From: Metridium senile
Lineage: Eukaryota; Cnidaria; Anthozoa; Actiniaria; Metridiidae
Assembly: GCA_949775045.1 (NCBI GenBank)
Contig: OX459100.1
Coordinates: 5,642,136-5,706,135 of the forward strand
DNA length: 64,000 nucleotides
Direction of reading: 5' to 3'
Both the position numbers and the translations under genes were made by a program. This document shows positions 11,377-23,743 of the stretch, one piece after another. The notes beneath the pieces were generated by a model. That model was not told the origin of the DNA and ran no database searches. It was given only the letters and a program-made list of their open reading frames with translations. Positions within the stretch are counted from its first letter, which is position 1. Every line of letters begins with the position of its first letter.

Positions 11377-11684
11377 ATGTTACAGCAGTTCTCAGTCACA
11401 CGTGCACCGCTCGCATAAAAAGCACGGCTATAAAATGTGAAGTTGGTGGACGTCAATCAAACTTACGATTTCATTTTCGTTTTGGAATATCTGCGTTTCA
11501 TCGTAATCTGGAAGCTGAATTCCCACAACAACCTCTTAGTCGGATTCAGACATGTTTCGCAGCCCGACTGAAGTAAAAACACCATGCGTCTTGTAAACAC
11601 AGTTTGATTGACGTCCACCAACTTTACGTTTTATAGCGGTGCTTTTTATGCGAGCGGTGCACGTGTGACTGAGAACTGCTGTAA
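11377..11684. mobile_element. Fold-back element with arms of about 80-95 bp
   Basis: Left arm 11379-11475 (CAGCAGTTCTCAGTCACACG...GACGTCAATCAAAC) pairs with right arm 11602-11684 in reverse complement with few mismatches. No coding capacity, so a non-autonomous DNA element. Confidence 0.7.
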
Positions 11685-12061
11685 TTGTTGTCTACGGCTT
11701 TTAGAGTGATTTTCATATGACCGTGCAAGAAAATAGACCATTTAGTTTGTAGTAGTTGATAAAGAACAAAAGAAAACAATGGGTTTAGTGTTTACTACTA
11801 ACTATAAGTTTGCCTATTCTTCAGTCACTGTCATATTAAAATCACTCTAGTGTTTGTCTAGGGGGCTGTTTAGAGTGGTTCTCATTAACCCGTGAAACAA
11901 AGTGTAATAGGGAAAGAGTAATAAAGTGTATTAATGTGTAATACTGCTATTGAACAAATGTTTATAAAACACAAAGTTAAAGTTAAAGTGTAATAAAGTG
12001 TAATAAAGCATATTACGCTAAAGTGTGTTTCACGGGTTAATGAAAACCACTCTATATGATG

Positions 12062-12170
12062 GCGAGTTGTCCCTGCTAGCCGGGATAACTCTACTGTTCT
12101 GTATTCCCCGGGGAATTCAAGACAATAGAGTTATCCCTGCTAGCAGGGACAACTCGCTTCCATATAAACA
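12062..12170. mobile_element. Small fold-back element
   Basis: GGCGAGTTGTCCCTGCTAGC near the left pairs with GCTAGCAGGGACAACTCGC at the right, with further pairing through GGGATAACTCT / AGAGTTATCCC. Confidence 0.65.
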
Positions 12171-12645
12171 GGCCCTAGTATAGTCAAATAAGTATACCCG
12201 TGAAACATTAGTAAATACAAAATAGTACAATTGAACATTGCTAATTCTATTGTTTTCTATTGTTTAATGTAGTACTATTTTGTACTATTTAGTAGTTTGT
12301 ATTTCAAGGATATAGAGTGCAGATAGTATATCTGTGTAACATTAGTAAATACTAAATAGTACAATTTTTGCTAATACTATTGCTTCAGTAATGTTGCACT
12401 ATTTAGCATGTTTGCATTTCATGGATCATGATATTGCTTGCACTCAAATTTTTAACAGATATAGAGTGCAAATAGTATAGTATATTCGTGTAACATTAGT
12501 AAATTCTAAATATTATAATTTTTCCAATTCTATTGTTTAATGTGATAATTCATTGGTGTCGCTCGGTCACCAAAGCTTAGTGCCCTGCTTCGGTGGGAGA
12601 GACTTTGATAATTTTCAAATTTTCAAATTCAATAACAATTATTTT

Positions 12646-14364
12646 TTAATACTTTTTAGGCAGCCATCCTTCATGAATAATTTTCAGCGTTTTTGTTATG
12701 TGTAGTTTATCACTCATCCCTAATGACCTCAATGATTCTTCATCTAAATCAACAAGCAAACATCCATCAATCATTTCCTGCTTGAAAACATCAATGTATT
12801 CCTCTAAACGACAATACCTCAGACATTCCGACACTTCTTCTATAGTCCAAGTCCTCATGTTATTAGGATTCTTGATTTTACACCTGTCAACAGCTCCTTT
12901 TCCAAGTGATTTTCTGATAAAGCCATCGTTGACTCGATCGGCTGGGATATTAGGAGGAAGAGATATCACCTCCCCGTAACCAGGATCAGCAGTGCTTTGC
13001 TGGCGCCTAGTGATTGCGTATTTACTGGTTTCGTGACTAGGTATGGCGTGACTAGAAGCTCCGTGACTTGGATCCGGCGTCATGTCTTCATATTCTTCGG
13101 AAACACTGTCACGCTTTTTAGTTTTGGCGTTAACTGCTTTCTTCAGTACTTTGTATTCATGCTTAGTTTTAGTTTTGATACCTTGGAAGACTTTTTTCAT
13201 TGGACTAAAGCGAGATTTGCTGCATTCTGTATCATCTAAACTGCGAACGCTTTCCCCAAACACGTCATCCACCATTTCTCCAGCCGGCAAATGAACGCTA
13301 GTACTTCTAGACAATCCTCCTCTGAGTCGCCCTTTGTTGCCCCTGCTTTGCTTGTTCATTTCTGAACTACTATCTGACTGAGTTGTCTGATTTCTTCTGT
13401 TTGGTTTGAGATCACGCGATGGTACTCGGGGAGCGATAGCACAATAGGTTTCCCTCTCATCAACATCATCTTCTATAACTTGAGACTTATTTTTCTCGAG
13501 TAGAACTTTATATTCACCTTCCTTGATGAACTTTAAGTCAAGCTCGTCGATATTTGTACTGTTGTGAGCGATTTTACAAAGTCTGGAGTAATTGTGGTCA
13601 TTCTGTAAAGCCCCAAGCGCCGCAACTACTCGCACTTCCAAGTTAAGCGGGAGCGGGATCACTTTATCGTCTCCCCAAGCTTTTGTTAAAAGTATTTTAT
13701 TTACTGCTATTGACTGTAGCTTCAATGGACCTAACATATTCATTCCAATTGGATAATTAGCATTATAACCATCGTGAATTACTTTGAGCTCGTCGTCGAT
13801 GTATTTAACAGTGACTGGAAACTTGCAATAAGTAGCAACGTCTGCCATTGTTGGGTTTAGAGATGGACAACCCCCAAGAGACTTGAATCGAGCCTTGTAG
13901 TCCAATGGAAACTCAACGGTTTGACTTTTCGTTACATTCAAACAAACTAAAACAGTTGAACGAAATGATTTTGATGTACTCTTAATTTCTAGGACATCGT
14001 TCACATCTACTTTCAGCCAAGGATGCTTTTCTACCGACGCAACATAAGATGGAAGGTCGGTTGCAACCTCGGTAACATTCTCGTAGATACTCGGCTGGCA
14101 AAGTATCTCAACCTTAGCTGTCGAGTTTGTGGGCAGAGATATCTTGAGATTGTGTTTATCAAAGCCTCGAACAGTCTTTATATCTTTGATAACGTGTAAA
14201 GTTAGAACTTGCGAAGCGCTCAGAGTTCGGTCTTCTTCATTATCCATGTATCCTTCTTCGACTTTGACAATCTGTGGAGGCTGATAAATCTCGACAAAAT
14301 CTCCAAGTTTGAAGTCTTTGTCGCTCCACACAATATTTTCCTCCTTTATATTGGCCGCATGCAT
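12646..14364 (-). CDS. GAREM-like adaptor, CABIT + SAM (gene D)
   Basis: Uninterrupted frame of 572 residues from an ATG. The entry signature is WSDKDFKLGDFVEIYQPPQIVKV (W13 to V35). The CABIT core has Cys141 and Phe-Pro at 152-153, but the core glycine is replaced by Ala158 before Phe160. After a basic, serine-rich linker with one YxxM motif (EYEDMTP), the C-terminal SAM covers about 503-570 and ends GWLPKKY, close to the NGWRP end seen in gene E and in vertebrate GAREM. CABIT plus terminal SAM is the GAREM order, so a GRB2/PI3K-linked adaptor role is likely by family. It diverges more from A and B than they do from each other. A 121-bp perfect palindrome sits 76 bp upstream of the ATG and may lie in its promoter or 5' leader. 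Confidence 0.85.
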   Translation of the reverse strand: MHAANIKEENIVWSDKDFKLGDFVEIYQPPQIVKVEEGYMDNEEDRTLSASQVLTLHVIKDIKTVRGFDKHNLKISLPTNSTAKVEILCQPSIYENVTEVATDLPSYVASVEKHPWLKVDVNDVLEIKSTSKSFRSTVLVCLNVTKSQTVEFPLDYKARFKSLGGCPSLNPTMADVATYCKFPVTVKYIDDELKVIHDGYNANYPIGMNMLGPLKLQSIAVNKILLTKAWGDDKVIPLPLNLEVRVVAALGALQNDHNYSRLCKIAHNSTNIDELDLKFIKEGEYKVLLEKNKSQVIEDDVDERETYCAIAPRVPSRDLKPNRRNQTTQSDSSSEMNKQSRGNKGRLRGGLSRSTSVHLPAGEMVDDVFGESVRSLDDTECSKSRFSPMKKVFQGIKTKTKHEYKVLKKAVNAKTKKRDSVSEEYEDMTPDPSHGASSHAIPSHETSKYAITRRQQSTADPGYGEVISLPPNIPADRVNDGFIRKSLGKGAVDRCKIKNPNNMRTWTIEEVSECLRYCRLEEYIDVFKQEMIDGCLLVDLDEESLRSLGMSDKLHITKTLKIIHEGWLPKKY

Positions 14365-14440
14365 GATTCTAGATGAAAAAATCTTTAGTTTTACTACGAA
14401 TAATATTCCAGACTTGTTTCCGCAAACATGGCGGCATCAA

Positions 14441-14561
14441 TACCCTGGGTTCCAGCGGCTCTAGAGGGGATTGGGGCGAGACAACGGCGGGGAGCGAAAG
14501 GCTTTCGCTCCCCGCCGTTGTCTCGCCCCAATCCCCTCTAGAGCCGCTGGAACCCAGGGTA
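14441..14561. mobile_element. 121-bp perfect palindromic insertion with 9-bp target duplication
   Basis: Two 60-bp arms are exact reverse complements around a single central G at 14501. The insertion is bracketed by the direct repeat CGGCATCAA at 14432-14440 and 14562-14570. It is GC-rich against an AT-rich background. The 9-bp duplication fits Mutator-like transposition. It stands just upstream of gene D. Confidence 0.95.
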
Positions 14562-14599
14562 CGGCATCAAAGACACGGATGATATATTCTAATGTAAAT

Positions 14600-14948
14600 A
14601 ACGAGAATACTCGAAAACATCCAAAGGTCACAATCATTAATATATGAGCGGTGTAACGATTTAAAAATGAGAAAAGAGTATAGTGTATAGTTTCTCACAA
14701 CATGTCACAAGGAATGCGCAATGAAGGTCATTGTACTAAGTTTTTCTTTGCGAGATAGATGTTTGGACGGGAATTATGTAATAGCAGGTGGCATGCATGA
14801 TATGCTAGTAAGTCTAAACAATTGTTATTATTGTGAATAACGCGAACACAATTGCTGAGATGTTGTGTATTTGAAGAATGTTTCTAAAAACGGTATAGCT
14901 ATATATAAACTATGAAAAATAAAAAGTGACGGTAAAAAGTGAAAGTAA
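14600..14948. other. Unassigned spacer
   Basis: AT-rich sequence between the palindromic insertion and the microsatellite. I see no gene, RNA or clear repeat. Confidence 0.4.
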
Positions 14949-14953
14949 ATTAC

Positions 14954-15541
14954 ATGAATCAATCAATCAGTCAATCGATCAATTAATCAGTCAATCGATC
15001 AATCAATTAATTAATCAATCAATCAGTCAATCGATCAATCAATCAATCAATTAATCAATTAATAAATAAATCAGTCAATCAATCAATCGATCAATCGATC
15101 AATCAATAAATTAATCAATCAATAAATAAATCAGTTAGTCAATCAATTCATCAGTCAATCGATCGATCAATCAATCAATCAATCAGTCAATCAATCAATC
15201 AATCAATCAGCCAATCAATCAATCAAATTATCAATCAATCAGTCAATCGATCAATCAATCAATCAATCAATCAATTAATCAATCAATCAATCAATCAATC
15301 AATCAGTCAGTCAGTCAGTCAGTCAGTCAATCAATCAATCAATCAATTTATCAATCAATAAATCAATCAATCAGTCAATCGATCGATCAATCAATCAATC
15401 AATCAATCAATCGATCAATCAATCAGTCAATCAATCAATCGATCAATCGATCAATCAATCAGTCAATCAATTGATCAGTCAATCGATCAATCAATCAATC
15501 AATCAATTAATCAATCAATCAATCAATCAGCCAATCAATCA
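14954..15541. repeat. (TCAA)n microsatellite, about 590 bp
   Basis: Tetranucleotide TCAA array with interspersed TCAG, TCGA and TTAA variants. Confidence 0.95.
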
Positions 15542-15686
15542 AATTGTCTCTGATGCTGTATTTTCTAATATCAGAGTTGATTTGCATAGCACCAGTACCA
15601 GCATATCGCCTTTTCCTTGTTTAATTGTTTTCTTTCTCTAGATTATAAAGAAAAAATGCACGATAAGAGTTACACACACGGTTTGC

Positions 15687-15972
15687 CATCCTCGGGAACC
15701 CAGGGGTAATCTTCTGTCGCTCGTTTCTCGCTCCCAGAATAAATACCCCTGGGAACGTAGTCTGTTGGAGATTGTTCTGGAAGTCAAAATTCAGCTCTTT
15801 CCTGATTGGTCGACCTTATTAGAAACAAGATAACCATTCAAAGAAAGTCGTTAAATAAGTTTAAATTTTGACTTCCGGAACAAGCTCCAACAGACTACGT
15901 ACGTTCCCAGGGGTATTTATTCTGGGAGCGAGAAACGAGCGACAGAAGATTACCCCTGGGTTCCCGAGGATG
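15687..15972. mobile_element. Fold-back element, CATCCTCGGGAACCCAGG ends, 9-bp target duplication
   Basis: Long inverted repeat: the right half is nearly the reverse complement of the left. Flanks ACGGTTTGC (15678-15686) and ACTGTTTGC (15973-15981) match at 8 of 9 bases. A sister copy lies at 63211-63505. No coding capacity. Confidence 0.9.
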
Positions 15973-16199
15973 ACTGTTTGCAACCAAATCATAGAAACCT
16001 GCAAACATACCTTAAGCGGAAATGTGGATGTCGTACAAGGGATTTTCTGAGAAAGCATTGTCATAGCTGCGTTAAATAATTAATTATATGAATGTGAAAT
16101 GCGCAAAATTCGTCACGTATGATAAAATTCATCAAATAAATCATGTGACGTAATATAAAACATCTACCTTTCCTTTGGTTTAGTTTTTTTTATCTCTTT

Positions 16200-16600
16200 C
16201 TTGTTCATTCTATTATGTTTGTCTGTTTGTCTTTCGTTTTGTTTATTTATTTATTTGTTTGCTTGTTTGATATTTGTTTACGTATACTTGTTTGCCTGTT
16301 TGTTTGTTTATTTGTCTGTTTGATTTGTTTGTTTGTTCGTTTGCTTGCTTGCTTGTTTATTTGTTCGTTTGACTGTACATTTGTTTGTTTGTTTTCTTTT
16401 TTATTTGTTTGTTTATTTTTTGTCAGCTTGTTCGTTCGTTTGTTTGTTTGTATGCATGGTTATTCGTTTGCTTGTTTATTTGTCTGTTTGTTTCTTGTTT
16501 GTCCTTCTGTTTGATTGTGTCTCTGCTTTGTCCTGTGCTTGTTTGTTTGTTTGCTTCCTTTTTTCCATCTATTTATTTGTTTGTTTCCTTGTTTGTAATA
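16200..16600. repeat. (TTTG)n-rich low-complexity tract
   Basis: Imperfect TTTG/CTTG tetranucleotide repeat. Open frames of the Phe-Val-Cys-Leu type through it are repeat artefacts. Confidence 0.9.
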
Positions 16601-17070
16601 TATAAAACGAGCAAATATCGTAGGTATTGGTGAGCGTAGTGTTTACAAAAGTCGACGTATTTTATTCTAATTTTCCAACCATTTTCACAATTGATTTCCT
16701 TATTCTCTTTGTTCTAATAACAATGGTTGCTTGGCAACTGAAAATTATAACAAATGCGTCACTGTACGTCCACTGGCTATAGTCTCGAGAAAAGGCAGCG
16801 CTGTGAAGTAATGGTTCAATAGATAGAGTGAGTGTCAGATAGTGTTATATTAGTGTGTGAACCTCACGAAAGAACATCGATGGCTAGAGATAGCCTACAT
16901 AGCTGAGTCCCTCTCTACCTCAACCTCACCCCTCCCCTTGAGAGTCTGGCTACGGTGTCTAGGGTAGTGATGACATTAAATGCAGAACGAATCGGAAGTA
17001 TGTAAGTATTGAACTAGTTATAAAAACGTTGATGGGAAGTGATCATTGTATAAACCTCGATACAGTTTAT

Positions 17071-17392
17071 CTCTAATCCTTTTGTGATCCCTACTTTCCC
17101 ACCAAGAATATCGCCGGACAGTTCACGACTTGTTCAACTGTAGAAAGTAAAAGACGATCAACCACGAAGAGATCTAGACATTTACACTAGCGTCGTCGTT
17201 TCTACTCAAATACTTCAGAGTTCAAATACGTTTTAACTCTAATCCTTTTGTGATCCCTACTTTCCCACCAAGAATATCGCCGAACACTACTCAAGACTTG
17301 TTCAAATAAAGGAAGTAAAAGAAGATCAATCACGAAGAGATCTAGAAATTTACACTAGAGTCGTCGTTTCTACTCAGTTCAAATACATAAAC
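17071..17392. repeat. Direct tandem duplication, period about 166 bp
   Basis: Copy 1 starts at 17071 and copy 2 at 17237. Both open with CTCTAATCCTTTTGTGATCC and share CACGAAGAGATCTAGA and GTCGTCGTTTCTACTC, with about 10 per cent divergence. It lies upstream of gene E; no frame runs through it. Confidence 0.8.
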
Positions 17393-17652
17393 TTTGAATG
17401 CTGTTTACCTACTAGAAACGACTTTCGATACTTATATCGCTGCTTGTGGTTGTTGCTAAAATGAAATCCTTTAAGCCACAGTTTAGTTGAAATATCAAAC
17501 CATGCAGCACTTCACAGATTCAGAAGTTTACCATAGACCAATCCAGTAAGAAAGAGGAAATGTTTTAACGGAGATCTTATTCAACAAAAGGTCCAAAACT
17601 TATGTGTTTGATATCTCGAGGTGAGTTAATTGTAGAGGTGATAATAATAGAT

Positions 17653-17857
17653 TTGACAACGAGTACGAGATTGAGTACGAGTACGAGTTTTAAAATTGGC
17701 CTTGTGTGTTTTGTTGATACTGAATTACATTCCACTTCTTGTTTTTATTCATTTGGTGTCTCAATCTATACACAGGACTACAATTCATCATCAACAACAC
17801 ACACACAGAAGGCCAATTTCAAAACTTGTACTCGTACTCAATCTTGTTGTCAAACTC
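17653..17857. mobile_element. Fold-back element upstream of gene E
   Basis: Left arm (TTTGACAACGAG...TGAGTACGAGTACGAGTTTT...GGCC) pairs with right arm (GGCC...AAAACTTGTACTCGTACTCA...GTTGTCAAA). The adjacent 17940-18175 holds further palindromic sequence (TATACAGTGGCGAGT / ACGAGCCACTGTATA). Confidence 0.65.
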
Positions 17858-18360
17858 TAAAGTTCCCTAATAACACGTTTGCAGGCACGATCATCATCAT
17901 ATCATAATATAAAAAGTAATATATACAATATGAGCGGCCGATCTGTATGGGATATACAGTGGCGAGTCAAACACGAGCCACTGTATATATAGAGGATATT
18001 ACATGGGCGCACGGAGATATGAATTTTATCTTCGAGTGTTTTTTTAAAAAAAAAGTTGATTGGTTGAGAGTGATATCACACATGTGCGATATCAATGATA
18101 TCTTCATGACTAGGATAGGCTTTTTATCTAGTTGATATCACTCGGTATACCACTATATGTTATATAATAAATATATATATCACATAGATCGGACACGAAT
18201 ATTGTATAGTACAGCAGTATCCACACACACATTTAGTAGTACTACTTGAAACTATCCAGGGTAACTGTTCTTAGCTGTTCAATAAACTTCCAGCAACTAG
18301 CCAAGACAATAAAGACTTTTAAAACATTTACAAAACAAGTATACAAACTATCGATAAACA

Positions 18361-18640
18361 CCCGGGGGGGACTCCCTTAGAAAATGGATAGGGGTGCTCG
18401 ACGGACCTTTTAGGGTCGAAAATAAGACCCTCGCGTACCTTTTAGGGTCTCGAACTGGCACCGTACCTTTTAGGGTAAGTTTGCGAACTTAAGATTATTC
18501 GTATTAAAACATTTTAAATGTGGTCGTACCATTTTGGGTCTGAAATCAGTATCTGATTTTAATGTTAAATTATGCGTACCTTTTAGGGTCATTTTCAAAA
18601 CCGTTCGTCGAGCACCCCTATCCATTTTTTAAGGGAGATA
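18361..18640. mobile_element. CCCGGGGGGG-ended repeat with GTACCTTTTAGGGT units
   Basis: Starts CCCGGGGGGGACTCCC and contains four forms of the phrase GTACCTTTTAGGGT. The tips GGATAGGGGTGCTCGACG and CGTCGAGCACCCCTATCC are inverted repeats. A second copy lies at 25046-25316. I recall such repeats from anthozoan genomes; unverified. Confidence 0.75.
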
Positions 18641-19440
18641 AACAAAGCAAAAACACATTATCATTATAGTACTTATGAAACTCCAACGCTAGTTCTTTCA
18701 TATTTTAAGTTGTCAAGATAAAAGTAAATCTGGTGGAGAAAGTTTAAGTTGAAACTTATGCAAATCAGGACGATTTTGTATCTTATTTTGTATCTAATTT
18801 CTTTTGTTAAATTCTTATGAATTAGGGGTGGACCATTAGGCTAACCCTAAGGTTTTGGCTTGCAGGAAATTTTTTTTTCGAAATCATCCATTACGTAAAA
18901 AAATTCTGCAAAAAAAAGACAATCATATTTATAAGTTTTGCATAATTATTTGTTTTTGTTTATATAATAAACTGAATAATAAATACATGGATGCTTGGAG
19001 ATATCGAATTGGAACACTCGAAGATAAATCAGAGATATATGCGCGCGCCTACGTATTACTAACGTGCTAACACTAATCGGAGAAACATAGAGTGTTATAA
19101 TAATTACTACTAAATAATAATTGTATAAATGTATAAATATGAGAATTGTCAAAGTGGAAATGTGCTTGGCAAATAAAAATAAATAAATAATAGTTTTGAT
19201 CAGAATACAGCCTGGAGTATGCTTTCAAAAGGAAAACTGCGGGTGTATTTTTAAATTCAAATTTAAACATTAATGATCAAAGAAACGGAAAAACAATTTT
19301 TTAATCACAAAAGATAGAAAATAGGATAGATCTAAAAGTATTTTTACTTTCCACCCAGATAAAGTTTCGAACATACATTTAAGGTCAACTGTTTTCACAT
19401 TGATAGCTTGAGCTATAAATAAACTGACCAAAAATAAACA
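18641..19440. other. Spacer upstream of gene E
   Basis: AT-rich. Around 18827-18890 the phrase GGGGTGGACCATTAG resembles GGGGCAGACCATTAG at 63695, so it is a dispersed repeat. Otherwise I see nothing; this is where a 5' exon or promoter of gene E would lie. Confidence 0.35.
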
Positions 19441-19446
19441 TGTTTT

Positions 19447-19457
19447 TTTTTCTTTAG
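19447..19457 (+). promoter_or_regulatory. Probable 3' splice site in the 5' leader of gene E
   Basis: A run of pyrimidines ending TTTCTTTAG stands 20 bases before the ATG at 19478. This looks like an acceptor joining a non-coding first exon; trans-splicing of a leader is an alternative. Confidence 0.4.
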
Positions 19458-19477
19458 GTTGAAATCCTACTAAAGAC

Positions 19478-22400
19478 ATGAAAACTTCACAGCAGAAATG
19501 GAGCTCAAAGTCCTACAAACTAAACACATTCCTGGATCATTTCTCCATGCCACAAACAGTCAAAGTAGTAGAAGGTGTGTTTCACAATGACAACGACCAA
19601 GAAACTTGCTGTATTGATGATATTCTTATTTTTCACCGACAAGAGACACTACTGCAGGTTTCAGTGAGTAATACCACGAACGAGGTCAAATCGTTGCCTT
19701 TGTTGATCGCTACGAAAGTGCTCCGAGTGGATTCCAAGTTTTCGCAGTCTCGTGTCAGCTGCAGGGGTATTCTACAACAACTTTCGAAAGTTCTTTTCTT
19801 GATAGTGGTCCACGAGGATAATGAAATTGGCTTGAAGACAAACGAAATATTTAGAATTAATTATGACTCGGTGCAAAACTACGGCGATTCATTTTCATTT
19901 GTACTCGAATCGGTGGACGATCTTAGTAAAAAGGTTAAAGTTACGCAAGATTCCAGGGCATTGTTTCAACCCATTATTGACCCCAAAGAGTATCTTATTT
20001 CTGAAATTGTGAGAAAGTTTGGACTGCCTCAATTCGTCCTCCTTGTTGACAATTTACAAGGTTCAGATTGCGTATTTGACAGCGAGGAAAATGACAGAGT
20101 TTTGAAACTAGAACGAACGTTTACAGAGCAAGCTGTTATCGCTAGTACTACTGTGAAGCCAGATAAATTCTTCCGTCTTCAGAAAGATTCAGAAATATCA
20201 ATATGCCCAACATTAGAAGCTGAACTACAAGACAGTGACACAATATCGAGAACAGAAAATATGACAAACACTAAACAAAATTCACGCGATGCAAACATCG
20301 TTCTTTACGAAGATATGTCGAGTTCGGGAGTGGAGCTTATGTTGGAAACTCAAGGATCAAGGCTTAAAGAAAGCGGTCGAAGTACCAACCGCTACACCCC
20401 TACCCCTTCTGCAAAGGTAATGAAGACCTTCCTCGGAGATCTCATGGTCAACAGCCCCTCGAAAACCCCTAGAAAGAGTGTGTATGGCTTCCCGAAGTTA
20501 ATTCTTGAAGAAGCGCCTGAGATTTGGCACAAAGAACCCAAGATTCAGGATACACATTGTTGTGGAGGTCCATCCAATCGTGATACAGCTAGTGAGCCTG
20601 CGCAGTTGACAAGGCTCGATCACGTGGTTAATGACAACAACGAACATATTTATCAAGAAATCAACTTTCGAGAGTTGCCTGAAGAATACTCAATGAAATG
20701 CAAAAAAGGTTTTCCGCTGAAGTGTGACAGGCGGAAGAGTGAGAGCGAAGCTAGCGATACTCCGCCTCGTGTTAGCTGTAACCGCAGAAGTGCTACCTTT
20801 AATTTATCGAGTAAGTGGAGTTTGAAACCTTTTAAAAACACTCAAAGCAGACTAATTGATGAGCATTCAAAGGCAGAAGTATCTGGTAAATTGACAAGAC
20901 CAAAGGACTTTTTTCAGGAAAGAAACGATTCAAAAATACGCGATCAAACTGAGCAAACTGGAACACATGACCACAGAAGATCGCACGATCCTAAAAGAAC
21001 AAATGATCAGAGAGATACTCACAATCAGAAAGGAACAAGTGATCAATTAAAATTAAACAGTCAAAAAAGAACAGTTGATCAGCAAACAACAATTGATCAA
21101 AAGGGAAATCAACAAATCAACAACCAGGGAAGAACACTCGATCGAAGACAAGATCGCACAGACGTACATGTTAGTGGAGAAACAGTTGTTTACAAGCGAG
21201 TAAATTCTAGGATTCCTCAATCCCCAGCTGCTGAGAGCACTACTTCGATGTCAACCCATCAGCAACAAAGCTCATCGCCACAGCACCGCAGTCCTTCAAT
21301 AGGAAATTTACTTGGAAACTCCATCACCAAATCGTTATCCCAAAACAAACTTTTTGCTTCCAAATCCGGAATTATGGATGAAAGGCCTCCCCTTCCTCCA
21401 CCGCGGTCTTCAAGTATGAAGCCAGCCGAAAATACTCCAGCGACTATCCACGGGGAAAAAGTACTTTCAGACCTTTTTAAACAAGACCAACATGTTCTTC
21501 ACAAACCACAGGCATTCCGCCACACTCCAAACGGCAAGTTACATTCAGACGCTTCGAGGCAAGACAAAACTTCTTCTGTCTACACAGATTCGGTTAGTCA
21601 ACCACAAGAGAAGCGGCCTCATTCTACAGGTCTCTTGATGAGAAACAAGAATCTTTCTCACAAGTTAGAGCCATTCAGCCACGCAGAAGAAAACCGATCA
21701 CTTTCGGATCATCACCTCCAACGTAGGCAAGACAATTCACCTGCTGATTTTCCAAAGCATAACAGACATGCTGTTTATAAATCAGATTCTCTGTATGAAG
21801 AAATTGGCAAGACAACTGTCAATACCAGTTATAGTCACCAGGAAAAGTATTATTCAAGTTCAAGAGGGAGATCAGTATCTGTTCCACAGATACCAGACAC
21901 TACAGACGTGGAGAGTGTAGATGCGGCTAACAGAGACTTGACACTAGGAGATCATGGTCGAGAGAAGCCACAAATAGAAGAGACGACGACACAGGAAAAG
22001 ATGGTTTATCAGGGGAATCTCAGGAGATCTAAGACTGATGTTGGGACTGAAGCTAGCAAAGCTACCAAGGTAATAATTGATAGAATTGACCATCACTGAA
22101 GTCATTATCAAAATTATAACGGTTATCCTTTTTATTATCACCATTATCAGCTTTTTACTATTATTATCGTCCTTATTTTTATTCTCATCAACATTATCAT
22201 TATTTTCATCTGATAGGTACATTGTAATATAATGAAATTTGATCCTTTTAATCCGAGGAAGGGCGAATGCTCGAAACGTCAGTAAAGTTAAGTCAACATT
22301 TTTTACGGTGTTACAAATTTCATTCTATTACCTATCGTTTATATCAAACACTGACGCAGCCTATACTAGTTTACTCGCTAGTTTCTATTTATATATATAT

Positions 22401-22593
22401 TAGTTATATAGGATTTATATTCCAATTGTATATTTGTAAAATTAAGATTTTTAGGTTGTTCCTCAACTCAACCTACAATTTCAATTATAATTATCAATAA
22501 ACTATATATAATTTTACAGTGTGACTACTTCCACTAAGGACACCCCAAAAAAAAGGAATATGTTTTTTATTAGTTTCATCCGATTACCAACAC

Positions 22594-22657
<64 letters not shown>

Positions 22658-23663
22658 GTTCATCTTTATTTTGGACCGTAGTTGCATTAATAACAAAATT
22701 GATTTATGTTATAAGTTACTAGATCTTGGTAGAACCGATTTCATCAACCCGTGAAACACACTTTAGTATATCACTCTTTAATATACCTTAATTCCATTGT
22801 GTTCTTTTGTTGTTATTTGACTATCACACTAAACAAGACAGCTGGCAAATTAACAAATTATATTTAGAATTTATGTCGATATAAATAATATAATAATAAT
22901 AATAATAATAATTTATTTCTTCAGCGCATTCCATACTATCTCAATGCTCTTACAAATATCAAAACCATAATATTACATACACCTACTTGCAAGAACGTTG
23001 TCATACAACATTTGAACATTTGTAGTTTAGTGGATTAGGAATAAATTAAAAGTACAAAAGAAGATCATTGAAGCAGAACTCTTTCTTTTGTACTTTTAAT
23101 TTATTCCTAATCTTGAAACTACAAATGTTCAAATGTTGTATGACAACGTTTTTGCAAGTAGGTGTATATACATATATACATATAAAAAAAAATGGATTTT
23201 AAGACATTGTTCATAAACTTTGTTCAAATAAATAGGTTTTCAGCATCTTCTTGAAAACGTCGACAGATGGTGCTTTTCTTGTCTCTAATGGGACTTTGTT
23301 CCATAGTCTAGAAGCACATACATCACTGAAAGGAAAAATAACTGAAAGTAAAAGAGGAAAAATATCTATCATAACTATCAATATTAATCATCAATATTAT
23401 TATTCTATATAAATTATTTTTATCATATGTATCATATATTTTCATCATAGAATCTTTATTTTTGCTTTTAGTATATACCTTTTACAATATACATTATATT
23501 ATACATTTTACATTCTATATCCGTTGGTATGTATATTATATTATATTATATTATATTATATTATATTATATTATATTATATTATATTATATTATATTATA
23601 TTATATTATATTATATTATATTATATTATATTATATTATATTATATTATATTATATTATATTA

Positions 23664-23743
<80 letters not shown>

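Larger units (their letters stand above)
9175..12645. other. Intergenic C-D: several fold-back elements, no gene
   Basis: Holds the inverted-repeat elements listed separately at 10551-10747, 11377-11684 and 12062-12170. From about 12180 to 12545 there are three loose copies of a repeat with CATTAGTAAATACAAAATAGTACAATT and TTCTATTGTTTAATGTA. Phrases such as AACCCGTGAAACA and GAGTGGTTTTCATT recur (9640-9740, 10920-10980, 11870-12050), marking another dispersed repeat. No coding region is supported. Confidence 0.5.

Noticed and set aside
22235..22290. Hammerhead-ribozyme-like motif around GCTCGAAACG and GTCAG
   Set aside because: The CUGANGA core is absent in this copy and stem II pairing would need an extra base; only a repeat-family marker can be supported.
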